Assembly (NCBI GenBank): GCA_034666705.1
Contig: JAXDLH010000424.1
Location: 1-15,253, forward strand
Direction of reading: 5' to 3'
DNA: 15,253 nucleotides
Origin: JAXDLH01 sp034666705
GTDB taxonomy: Bacteria > Chloroflexota > UBA6077 > SHYK01
Shown one piece after another: positions 8,386 to 14,793 of this stretch. Every line of letters begins with the position of its first letter. The first letter of the stretch is position 1. Position numbers and translations under genes: made by a program. The notes under the pieces were generated by a model. It had not been told where the DNA came from. It saw only the letters and a list, made by a program, of their open reading frames with translations, and made no database searches.

Positions 8386-8660
8386 GTCTTCGCTCCTCTC
8401 GCTTCAGGTCGTCGGTTGGTCGGCGGCTCAACCTACAGCTTCGCCACGGCTGGCACCCGCACCTTCGCGGGAAGGAACAAGAGCAGTGCGGCTGCGCCTG
8501 ACTCGACGCTAATCGCACGTGAGGGGGAGCTACAGAGCGGCGCGGGAGTCGGCCTCATTGCCGAAACCTCAGCGGCCATGCGGCGGTTGCTGCAGTGCCG
8601 CCGTAACCCCCGCCTTGGAACTCCTAGCTGCTAGATCCCTCCGCCAACTGACCGCTCGAA
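8386..8660 (-). other. Leader between tRNA-Sec and gltB, no gene or known riboswitch recognised
   Basis: On the minus strand this 275-base stretch runs from the 3' end of the tRNA to the gltB start. It contains a hairpin CGGCGG-N11-CCGCCG (8581-8603), a smaller GC hairpin (CCCGC, 6-base loop, GCGGG) nearer gltB, and the inverted copy of the tRNA 3' end (8638-8646). I found no T-box, cobalamin, glutamine or other riboswitch consensus, no T-tract terminator, and no clear -35/-10 pair. gltB may therefore be read from the tRNA promoter or from a promoter I cannot see. A 48-codon ATG frame inside it has no supporting signal and is not annotated. Confidence 0.45.
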
Positions 8661-8669
8661 TGGCGGAGG
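8638..8669. repeat. 9-bp perfect inverted repeat involving the tRNA-Sec 3' end
   Basis: CCTCCGCCA at 8638-8646 is the exact reverse complement of TGGCGGAGG at 8661-8669, with a 14-base loop. The second arm is the 3' acceptor strand, discriminator and CCA of tRNA-Sec (read on the minus strand). In the precursor RNA the trailer could therefore pair with the mature 3' end. No T-tract follows on the minus strand. Confidence 0.7.
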
Positions 8670-8758
8670 CGTATGGGAGTCGAACCCACCCGTGACACCC
8701 TACAGTGCCACGCAACGGTTTTGAAGACCGCGAGACCCACCAGGACCCGTCCGCCCCC
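8661..8758 (-). tRNA. selC: Selenocysteine tRNA (anticodon UCA)
   Basis: Read on the minus strand, this 98-base gene folds as a bacterial tRNA-Sec. The acceptor is 8 pairs long (GGGGGCGG with ACGCCTCC), followed by discriminator G and an encoded CCA (8661-8663). The D arm has 6 pairs with a 4-base loop TGGT. The anticodon arm is GCGGT, loop CTTCAAA, ACCGT; anticodon TCA lies at 8722-8724. The long variable arm has an 8-pair stem (CGTGGCAC/GTGTCACG) and loop TGTAGG. The T arm is GTGGG, TTCGACT, CCCAT. The 8+5 acceptor/T stack, the 6-pair D stem with its 4-base loop and the UCA anticodon together separate it from tRNA-Ser and from suppressor tRNAs. It is charged with serine, converted by SelA and delivered by SelB to UGA codons. 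Oddities: G-U at pair 3 and G-A mismatch at pair 8. Confidence 0.95.
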
Positions 8759-8783
8759 ACGTACGCGCCGGCGTAGTGGGCGC

Positions 8784-8789
8784 ATTATA
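8784..8789 (-). promoter_or_regulatory. -10 box TATAAT for tRNA-Sec
   Basis: The minus strand reads TTG-TATAAT-GC here, a perfect housekeeping -10 hexamer. Its end is 25 bases upstream of the tRNA 5' end, leaving a leader of about 18 bases for RNase P to remove. No good -35 hexamer is seen at 17 bases spacing. The box is overlapped by the palindrome ATACA-N5-TGTAT. Confidence 0.65.
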
Positions 8790-8801
8790 CAAGAACTGTA
8801 T
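8787..8801. repeat. Palindrome ATACA-N5-TGTAT over the tRNA-Sec promoter
   Basis: The two 5-base arms (8787-8791 and 8797-8801) are exact reverse complements and overlap the TATAAT box of the tRNA-Sec promoter in the spacer shared with the divergent DUF503 gene. The position would suit a repressor site, but arms this short can arise by chance. Confidence 0.35.
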
Positions 8802-8857
8802 CCGCCGAACGGCAGGACGCCGAGGGTACTCGGCTGCGGTACATCAGGAGGTCAGAC

Positions 8858-9151
8858 ATGTATATCGCCGCCTGTATCTTCGATTTACACATTCCAGGCG
8901 CCGGTTCGCTCAAGGAGAAGCGAAGCGTTGTGCAGTCCGCATTGACGCGCGTGCGCAATCAGTTCCACGTGTCGATCGGTGAAGTTGATGCGCTGGACCA
9001 ATGGGATCTGGCGGTTATCGGACTGGCGGTCGTCTCGAACGACGCCATCCATGCCCGCCAGGTTGCCGAGCGCATCCTCGCATTCGTCGAGCGCAGCCGG
9101 CTCGACGCTGAGGTAGGCGAGGCGTCTATTGAGATCGTCCAGCCGTTCTAG
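8858..9151 (+). CDS. DUF503 family protein (YlxP-like)
   Basis: The 97-residue protein matches the DUF503/YlxP family in length and pattern. The N-terminal strand YIAACIFDLHIP is followed by the family hallmark SLKEKRSVVQSALTRVRNQF, then HVSIGEVDALDQWDLAVIG, and a helix at about residues 65-80. The family forms a small ferredoxin-like fold. In many bacteria it lies next to infB or rbfA and is thought to bear on ribosome maturation; here it sits between tRNA-Sec and lgt, so the context adds nothing to that. The ATG is preceded by a full AGGAGG (8846-8851) 6 bases upstream. It is divergent from tRNA-Sec and 126 bases before lgt. It is probably cytoplasmic. Confidence 0.92.
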   Translation: MYIAACIFDLHIPGAGSLKEKRSVVQSALTRVRNQFHVSIGEVDALDQWDLAVIGLAVVSNDAIHARQVAERILAFVERSRLDAEVGEASIEIVQPF

Positions 9152-9233
9152 CAGATCCAGCACCGACGCCCGGCCCGTTCAATCCAGGGCGGTGGCGGAC
9201 CGCACGAAGATGGCCCGTCCAAGAGCCGCGACG

Positions 9234-9239
9234 TACAAT
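9234..9239 (+). promoter_or_regulatory. Possible -10 box TACAAT upstream of lgt
   Basis: TACAAT lies 38 bases before the lgt ATG in the 126-base gap behind the DUF503 gene. It is one base from consensus, but the region 17-18 bases upstream shows no recognisable -35 hexamer, so this is tentative. Confidence 0.3.
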
Positions 9240-9277
9240 AGTCGGGCATTACGACCAACGCCCGTGAGGAATCCCGC

Positions 9278-10093
9278 ATGACCGGTATCGTGATCCCCGT
9301 TGACCCCATCATCGTCCAGTTCGGGCCTCTGGTGCTGCGTTGGTATGGGCTGATGATCGGGATCGCGATCGTCGTCGGCGTCTTCCTGGGCGCCAGGGAG
9401 GCACAGCGCCGGGATATCGTGATCGACGAGGCGATCAACCTCGCCACGTGGGGAGTCATCCTTGGGTTCGTCTTCGCGCGGCTCTTCCACATCGTTGACA
9501 ATCTGGCGTATTACACCGCGAATCCAATCAAGATCCTTGCCGTCAACGAGGGCGGCATGGCGATCTACGGCGGCATCTTCGGTGGCGTGCTGGGCGGGTT
9601 CATCTACGCCAAGCGGCACAATCTCCCCGTTGGGAAGCTCGCCGACGCCGCGGCGCCCGCAATCGTTCTCGGCCAGGCAATCGGCCGAATCGGCTGTTTC
9701 TTCAACGGCGACCACGAGGGCACGGTCGCGAACGCCTGGTTCGGCACGATGTATACGAACCCGAACACGCTCGTGCCGGACTTCGGCGTGCCGCGCCATC
9801 CCACCCAGGTCTACGAAGGGCTCTTCGACCTCGCGCTATTCGGCCTCCTCTGGTTCCTGCGCAAGCGCATTCGGGTTGACGGCGTGCTCTTCTGGATCTA
9901 CGCCTCCCTCTATTCGCTCGGTCGCTTCTGGATCTCCTTCCTGCGGCTCGACGCTGACTTTCTGTTCGGGTTGAAAGAGGCGCAGGTCATCAGCCTGGTC
10001 ACCTTCATGGTTGGCGCACCGCTGATCTTCTACCTCCTCGGTCGGCATCAGCGGCAGACCGCGGCCCCCCAAAGCGGGCCTGCCTTCTCGTGA
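9278..10093 (+). CDS. lgt: Prolipoprotein diacylglyceryl transferase
   Basis: The 271-residue membrane protein has about seven hydrophobic segments and the ordered Lgt signatures. Lgt moves diacylglycerol from phosphatidylglycerol to the lipobox Cys of prelipoproteins, the first lipidation step at the cytoplasmic membrane. Visible motifs are LRWYGLMI near the start, GGMAIYGG (Tyr97), GRIGCFFNGDHEG (Arg137, Gly148), RHPTQVYEG and SLGRFWISFLR (Arg216). By my alignment the E. coli positions His103, Asn146, Glu151 and Glu243 are Tyr97, Cys140, Asp145 and Ser220 here, while Arg143, Gly154 and Arg239 are kept. Such changes occur in distant Lgt lineages and the overall match is strong. The ATG has GAGGA (9266-9270) 7 bases upstream. 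The DUF1461 gene begins 22 bases after the stop and is probably cotranscribed. Confidence 0.95.
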   Translation: MTGIVIPVDPIIVQFGPLVLRWYGLMIGIAIVVGVFLGAREAQRRDIVIDEAINLATWGVILGFVFARLFHIVDNLAYYTANPIKILAVNEGGMAIYGGIFGGVLGGFIYAKRHNLPVGKLADAAAPAIVLGQAIGRIGCFFNGDHEGTVANAWFGTMYTNPNTLVPDFGVPRHPTQVYEGLFDLALFGLLWFLRKRIRVDGVLFWIYASLYSLGRFWISFLRLDADFLFGLKEAQVISLVTFMVGAPLIFYLLGRHQRQTAAPQSGPAFS

Positions 10094-10115
10094 GCAATCG
10101 GACCGGCCGCGGCGC

Positions 10116-10838
10116 ATGATCGCCGAGACCACCGTCCCTGCACTCGCGGCCTGGGTCCCCCTTACCCGCGGCGCGGCAACCGCCATCTTCAGTGTTGCCC
10201 TCGCGGTCTTTCTGCTCACCAGTGGCGTGCGCTGGGTAACCCTCGGCGAGAGCTTCTATCTCGATGAATTCGCGAAATACCACATCAGTCGGGTGACCGG
10301 ACTTTCGAATGATGAGCTAGCGAAAGTCGCTCGTGCGTTCGTGACGTACTTTCAAAGCGAGCCGGGTCGGCTCGACGTGGTGGTAAATCTGCCGGAAGGC
10401 CCGACCCGACTGCTCAACGAGCGCGAGATCATCCACATGGAGGACGTGCAACTCCTCGTCCAGAAAATCTTGCGGCTCTGGACGCTGAGCCTTGCAATGC
10501 TCATCCTCAGCGGCATCGTAATCGTTGCGGTAGATCGCGAAACTGCCGGGCGCGCGGTTTTGATCGCCAGCGCGATCGGCGGTGCGCTCGCTGTGTTCGT
10601 CATCGGGGCGCTCGGGGTCGCGTCACTCATCGATTTCGAGCGGCTCTTCCTGCAATTTCACTTCATGAGCTTCTCGAACGATTTCTGGCTGCTCGACCCG
10701 CGCACTGATCGGCTGATCCAGTTGTACCCGGAAGGTTTTTTTTACGACTCCGCGCTCCGCATCGCATTGGAGACGGTGATCGGCGGGGCCGTAATCTTTA
10801 CCACGTCTGCGGCCGCGTTGCGGTTCATCGAACGTTGA
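10116..10838 (+). CDS. DUF1461 (TIGR01906-type) integral membrane protein
   Basis: The 240-residue protein has hydrophobic segments near residues 17-40, 125-145, 150-172 and 215-235. An outside loop of about 80 residues lies between the first and second segments. The late motif WLLDPRTDRLIQLYPEGFFYD, about residues 190-210, is the hallmark of the TIGR01906/DUF1461 family, found mainly in Gram-positive and Chloroflexota genomes. No biochemical role is established. It starts 22 bases after lgt on the same strand, suggesting an operon, although no strong ribosome site is seen before the ATG. Its stop is 3 bases from the convergent stop of the DUF2085 gene. A run of T's (10737-10743) lies inside the coding region. 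Confidence 0.85.
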   Translation: MIAETTVPALAAWVPLTRGAATAIFSVALAVFLLTSGVRWVTLGESFYLDEFAKYHISRVTGLSNDELAKVARAFVTYFQSEPGRLDVVVNLPEGPTRLLNEREIIHMEDVQLLVQKILRLWTLSLAMLILSGIVIVAVDRETAGRAVLIASAIGGALAVFVIGALGVASLIDFERLFLQFHFMSFSNDFWLLDPRTDRLIQLYPEGFFYDSALRIALETVIGGAVIFTTSAAALRFIER

Positions 10839-10841
10839 GAA

Positions 10842-11657
10842 TCAAAACCCCCAGGTAAGGCCGAGGGTCGCCTCCGCCCAGGCGCGCAGGGCCGCCAGCC
10901 CTACCAGCTCGGCAATAGCCAGCGAGAGACCACAGGCGGTCGCCCAGCTCAGATCGCTCCAACGCTGCGCCTGCGTTGGTCCTTGCCAGAACAGGACCAC
11001 GGCATATGCGTTGACGAGCGCAAAGCTGCCGAGTACCGACAACGCGGCCAGCAGCGACAGCCACGTGGCATTGCCGGCGCCGAACGTCGCCGCCGCGGCA
11101 ACAATCGCGAGGCCAAGCGCCGGTCGCGCCAGCTCCTGCCAGCGGGCAAACAGCGGACGTGCAACCCGGATGCCCCGCCGCCAGAACAGTGTGCTCATAA
11201 CCGGCATACTCAGGGCGGCCAACGCCATCCCGCCCCACAGACCGGAGATCAGGCGGGGCTCACTGCTTGGAGCATAGAGATATGGGAGCGCACGATCGGA
11301 GAGGGTCGCATTCACACCGTCGAGCGCGAGGAAGGCGAACCCAATGAGCAGGATGACCAGTACTCGGCCCCGCGGCAGCTCGGTGCGGCGCCAGCCATCG
11401 TCGGTCCAGCCGAGGAGCACGGTGCCGCCGAATCCGACGAAGATGCCAAACATCCGCGCCTCGAGCGCGAGCGGCTGCCCGCCGACGAAGATCGTGTGGC
11501 TCGGCCGCTGGGCACAAATGCCGCGCAGGGCCGTGAGGAGCCATTCGTTGACTTCAGCAGGCGCGGCCAGAGCGGCGGCGAGCGTCGCGAGAGGGACCAT
11601 GAGCGCCGCGGCAAGTGCGAGATGCCGCGCGCGGGGACGAGTTGTTGAGGTGACCAC
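10842..11657 (-). CDS. DUF2085 family membrane protein
   Basis: The 271-residue protein has about seven hydrophobic segments. The pattern Cys48-Ala-Gln-Arg-Pro-Ser, followed by a Gly-Gly-Gln-Pro-Leu stretch and Ala67-Arg68-x-x-Gly71-Ile-Phe, matches the DUF2085 core, which usually reads Cys-His-Gln-Arg and Cys-x-Arg-Cys-x-Gly. Cys48 is kept, but the His and the later Cys pair are replaced. A DGVNATLSD segment after the third membrane span also fits the family. The role is unknown. The chosen start is GTG at 11655-11657, with a weak ribosome site; the N-terminus is basic and then hydrophobic. The gene is convergent with DUF1461 and divergent, by 33 bases, from the HAD gene, so the two promoters must lie within or over each other's starts. 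Confidence 0.8.
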   Translation of the reverse strand: MVTSTTRPRARHLALAAALMVPLATLAAALAAPAEVNEWLLTALRGICAQRPSHTIFVGGQPLALEARMFGIFVGFGGTVLLGWTDDGWRRTELPRGRVLVILLIGFAFLALDGVNATLSDRALPYLYAPSSEPRLISGLWGGMALAALSMPVMSTLFWRRGIRVARPLFARWQELARPALGLAIVAAAATFGAGNATWLSLLAALSVLGSFALVNAYAVVLFWQGPTQAQRWSDLSWATACGLSLAIAELVGLAALRAWAEATLGLTWGF

Positions 11658-11690
11658 CGATTGCCTGACCTGGTCGGGGAGGGTTGCGTG

Positions 11691-12467
11691 ATGCTACCAC
11701 ATGATCTGCGCGCTCTACTGATCGACCTCGATGGCGTGGTCTACCGAGGCGAGACGCTGTTGCCCGGCGCACTCGAGCTGGTGCCGACGCTCGAGCGCCT
11801 GGGAATCGCCCACGCGTTCGTGACGAACAATGCAACGCTCGGCGCCGAAGGGTACATCGCCAAACTCCGTGCGCTCGGGATACCGGCGGAGCCAGGCGAC
11901 GTGGTGACGAGCGCGGAAGCGACGGCCACCTACCTGCGCGCGCAGGCTGAGCCTGGCGCGCGCGTCTGCGTGGTCGGCGAGGCCGGTCTGCTCAAAGCAA
12001 TCAAAGGAGCCGGCTTCGAGCTCGCCGACGAGAATGCGCAATACGTCGTCGTCGGACTCGACCGCCAGGTGACCTACCAGCGGCTCGTCGTGGCCTGCAC
12101 CGCCATCCTGGAAGGAGCCACCTTCATCGGCACGAACCCGGATCGGGCGTTTCCGGTCGAGACGGGCTTATGGCCGGGCGCTGGTTCCATTATCGCCGCA
12201 GTTGCTACGGCAACCGGCGTCACGCCGACGATTATCGGCAAGCCTGCCCCAACTCTTCTGCTCGCCGCGCTGACGCACCTGGGCGTGGCTCCCGAGCACG
12301 CCATCATGATCGGCGATCAAGTGGCGACCGACGTTCGAGCTGGCAAGGCGGCGGGGGTCGCCACTGTGCTGGTCGAGGGAGACCTGGCGCAGGGCGCCGC
12401 AGAGACCGTGCCCGACCTGACCGTCCGCGACCTCAGCGATCTCCTCGCCCGCCTTCCATTTCCCTGA
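11691..12467 (+). CDS. HAD-superfamily IIA phosphatase (NagD/PGP-like)
   Basis: The 258-residue cytoplasmic protein has all four HAD motifs. Motif I is IDLDGVVYRG, with nucleophile Asp12 and acid/base Asp14. Motif II is VTNNAT. Motif III is Lys184 in IIGKPAP, and motif IV is Asp209 and Asp214 in MIGDQVATDV. The large cap between motifs II and III is of the IIA (NagD, p-nitrophenyl phosphatase, phosphoglycolate phosphatase) type. It probably removes phosphate from a small sugar or glycolytic by-product; the substrate cannot be told. The ATG at 11691 is preceded by GGGGAGGG with about 7 bases spacing; a GTG directly before it is an alternative. The frame runs open upstream to 11661, without support. 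The stop codon lies in a 13-base tandem repeat. The cyclase gene follows after 151 bases with its own promoter. Confidence 0.92.
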   Translation: MLPHDLRALLIDLDGVVYRGETLLPGALELVPTLERLGIAHAFVTNNATLGAEGYIAKLRALGIPAEPGDVVTSAEATATYLRAQAEPGARVCVVGEAGLLKAIKGAGFELADENAQYVVVGLDRQVTYQRLVVACTAILEGATFIGTNPDRAFPVETGLWPGAGSIIAAVATATGVTPTIIGKPAPTLLLAALTHLGVAPEHAIMIGDQVATDVRAGKAAGVATVLVEGDLAQGAAETVPDLTVRDLSDLLARLPFP

Positions 12468-12490
12468 TCTCTCTTTTCCTGATCTCTCTT
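12463..12490. repeat. Tandem repeat of CCTGATCTCTCTT, two copies
   Basis: The 13-base unit occurs at 12463-12475 and again at 12478-12490 (period 15, separated by two T's). The first copy contains the stop codon of the HAD gene (12465-12467). Slippage duplication is the simplest explanation. Confidence 0.75.
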
Positions 12491-12529
12491 GATTGCGGTC
12501 CCTTGATCGCGTGTCGGCTGCGATCTCGG

Positions 12530-12558
12530 TTGACGAGGCCGCAGGGCATCCCTATCCT
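12530..12558 (+). promoter_or_regulatory. Housekeeping-type promoter for the cyclase gene
   Basis: TTGACG (12530-12535) and TATCCT (12553-12558) are spaced by exactly 17 bases, which is close to the sigma-70/SigA consensus. Transcription would start near 12565, giving a leader of about 54 bases before the GTG at 12619. It is the best promoter seen in the window by -35/-10 pairing. Confidence 0.6.
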
Positions 12559-12618
12559 TAGCCGACGATCCGGTCGGCGCTCGCGCCACCGGACGCTCAT
12601 CACCGCGGAGGATGTTGG

Positions 12619-14787
12619 GTGACCAGACGAGAGCGCCGCCGCCTTGCGATCAGCCTGGGAATCTCGATGGCCATCGCGATCATGCTGAGCATGGCGACGG
12701 CCAACGGCCTCTTCCCGACTATCCAGAACATCATCACCGACCGCTACTTCCAGAAATGGAGCGACCCCGACGTCAAGGACACCGCGTCGCGCGTCGTCAT
12801 CGTGGCGATGGACGACAAGAGCATCGACGCGCTGGGCCGCTTTGGGAACTGGCCGCGGCGTTACTACGCGCAAGTGGTCGACAAGCTTCGGGAAGGCCAC
12901 GCCCGAGTCATTGCACTCGACGTGGGATTCCTGACGCCAGAGGCGGATGACCCGATCGTCGCCGACTCCTTCAAGCAGTTCATCGCCGTCGACCCAGATG
13001 AGCTGCGCCGCGCCGGCGTACCGCTGCAGCGCCACAGTGTCGTCTCGCCCGTCGTCGGCACACCGGACCTCACTGCTCGGCCGCATGAGATCCCGAGCTA
13101 TCCCGCCCGGCTCGATCCGCAGCCGATCTATCGCGACCCTGCGGTCACGACGATCTTTGGCCACGTGGACGTCATTCCGGATAGCGACGGGGTCATCCGC
13201 CATACGCCGCCGATCATTCGTGCTGGCCCGGAGGGCAATCTCTATCCATCGCTCGCCCTGGCTACCACGATGGCGTACACGAACAGCACCCAATTCGGGT
13301 TCAGCCAGACTGCGGATGGAGACCTTCTGGCTCTCAATCGTCGCGTCCCAATCCCCCTCGACGACGCTTCCATGATGATCATCAGTTACGTCGGCCCGCC
13401 GTCCCATCCGCGTGACCCATCCTCGCAGACGTTCACGGTCGTCTCATTCATCGACGTCATGCAAGGACAGGTCGACCCCGCGACCTTCCGCGACAAGGCT
13501 GTATTCCTTGGAGCGCTCGACGCATCCGGCATTGCCGATGACTACACGGTGCCAACATCGGAGGGCATCGGCAAGATGAGTGGAGTAGAGATCCACGCCA
13601 ATGCCTTCGCCACTATGCTTTCCGCCCGCTTCTTCGCGGATCAGCAACCAGCGATGACGATCGGTTTGATCTGGATCCTCTGCATCGTGACGGCGCTCAC
13701 AGTGTTTCGCCTGAGCATCCTGGCGAGCGCAGTCGTCGCGCTGCTAGTCGGCATTGGGTACTACGAGGGCACCCAGCTCTATATCAGTTACGTCTACGAC
13801 CCGGCCGGCGTCGCCATTCCCAACATCGTATACCCCGAGGCCGCACTGGTCATCACCTTTATCTGGGTAACGATCTATCGCGTGGTATTCGAGCAAGCGG
13901 AGGTTCGCGCCACCCGCGGTGCGATGGGCAAATACCTCTCGCCCGCCATTCTCACCGAGGTGCTGCGCGATCCAGATAAGCTCCGCCTGGGCGGCGAGAA
14001 ACGCGAGATGACGGCCCTGTTCACCGATATTCGGGGCTTCACCTCGATCTCCGAGAAACTGGATCCAGAAGCGCTCGTAAAGCTGCTGAATGAGTACCTG
14101 ACCGAGATGACGGACATCGTCCACAAATGGGAGGGTGTGCTCGACAAATATATGGGCGACGCGATCATGGCCTGGTGGGGCGCGCCGACCGATCAGCCAG
14201 ACCACCCCTACCGCGCGTGCATGACCGCGCTCGAGATGCGCAAGGAATTATCGGTCTTGCACGAGGGCTGGGCACAAACCGGGGTTCCGAAACTGGAGAT
14301 GGGCATCGGCGTAAACACTGGGCCCATGGTCTACGGCAACACCGGCTCGAAAGAGCGATTCGACTTCACGGTGCTGGGTGATGCCGTGAATCTTGCCTCG
14401 CGGCTCGAAGGCGTCAACAAGGAGTACGGGTCGAACGTGATCATCAGCCAGAGCACGTGGGACCGGGTCGCCGATCGCGACCTCGTCGTCCGCTTCCTTG
14501 ACATGATCGAGGTGAAGGGCAAGACGGAGCCGGTCGGGATCTATGAGCTCATCGGCGTTAAGGACCAGGTATCTGAGATGTACTTCGACCTTATCGAGGC
14601 GTGGGACGAGGCGATGGCGCTCTACCGCGCCCGCGAGTTCGGTCTTGCCGAGCAGGCGTTCCAGCGCGTACTGGAGATCGCGGCGACCGATGGACCGGCC
14701 ACGGTATATGTGCAACGGTGCGCTGAGCTGCGCGTAAACCCGCCGGAGCCGGAGTGGGACGGCGTCTTCGTGATGACCCACAAGTAG
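12619..14787 (+). CDS. Membrane adenylate cyclase with CHASE2 sensor domain
   Basis: The 722-residue protein is a one-component sensor: a membrane span at residues 9-32, an extracytoplasmic CHASE2 domain (about 35-335, with VVIVAMDDKSIDALGRFG and later FRDKAVFLGA), three membrane spans (345-430), a class III cyclase domain (about 460-650), and a helical TPR-like tail. Catalytic residues are visible. Metal ligands are Asp470 (FTDIRGF) and Asp514 (KYMGDA). Purine-selecting residues are Lys510 and Thr584 (FDFTVLGD). Asn591 and Arg595 (NLASR) stabilise the transition state. The Lys/Thr pair marks a class IIIb adenylate cyclase, the type often stimulated by bicarbonate, rather than a guanylate cyclase. 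All key residues are in one chain, so it should act as a homodimer. The signal is unknown. The start is GTG with GGAGG 7 bases upstream; it has its own promoter at 12530-12558. Confidence 0.95.
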   Translation: MTRRERRRLAISLGISMAIAIMLSMATANGLFPTIQNIITDRYFQKWSDPDVKDTASRVVIVAMDDKSIDALGRFGNWPRRYYAQVVDKLREGHARVIALDVGFLTPEADDPIVADSFKQFIAVDPDELRRAGVPLQRHSVVSPVVGTPDLTARPHEIPSYPARLDPQPIYRDPAVTTIFGHVDVIPDSDGVIRHTPPIIRAGPEGNLYPSLALATTMAYTNSTQFGFSQTADGDLLALNRRVPIPLDDASMMIISYVGPPSHPRDPSSQTFTVVSFIDVMQGQVDPATFRDKAVFLGALDASGIADDYTVPTSEGIGKMSGVEIHANAFATMLSARFFADQQPAMTIGLIWILCIVTALTVFRLSILASAVVALLVGIGYYEGTQLYISYVYDPAGVAIPNIVYPEAALVITFIWVTIYRVVFEQAEVRATRGAMGKYLSPAILTEVLRDPDKLRLGGEKREMTALFTDIRGFTSISEKLDPEALVKLLNEYLTEMTDIVHKWEGVLDKYMGDAIMAWWGAPTDQPDHPYRACMTALEMRKELSVLHEGWAQTGVPKLEMGIGVNTGPMVYGNTGSKERFDFTVLGDAVNLASRLEGVNKEYGSNVIISQSTWDRVADRDLVVRFLDMIEVKGKTEPVGIYELIGVKDQVSEMYFDLIEAWDEAMALYRAREFGLAEQAFQRVLEIAATDGPATVYVQRCAELRVNPPEPEWDGVFVMTHK

Positions 14788-14793
14788 ACTGTA

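Noticed and set aside
6901..8634. A 577-codon open frame on the plus strand opposite gltB, and several other long antisense frames there
   Set aside because: It lies antisense to a full-length, well-conserved gltB, has a His/Arg/Val-rich composition typical of high-GC shadow frames, and shows no recognisable domain or ribosome site.
8386..8660. Riboswitch, T-box or short leader peptide (48 codons) upstream of gltB
   Set aside because: None of the consensus motifs I know for T-box, cobalamin or glutamine elements could be found, and the short frame lacks a ribosome site or repeated regulatory codons.
10737..10743. Run of seven T's as a terminator
   Set aside because: It lies inside the DUF1461 coding frame (Gly-Phe-Phe-Tyr of the family motif) and no stable GC stem directly precedes it.
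1046..14787. A selenoprotein in the window, by reading through a TGA stop
   Set aside because: The complete CDSs match their families' usual lengths, and in the TGA-ending cases I checked (lgt, HAD) the sequence after the stop shows no continued homology.
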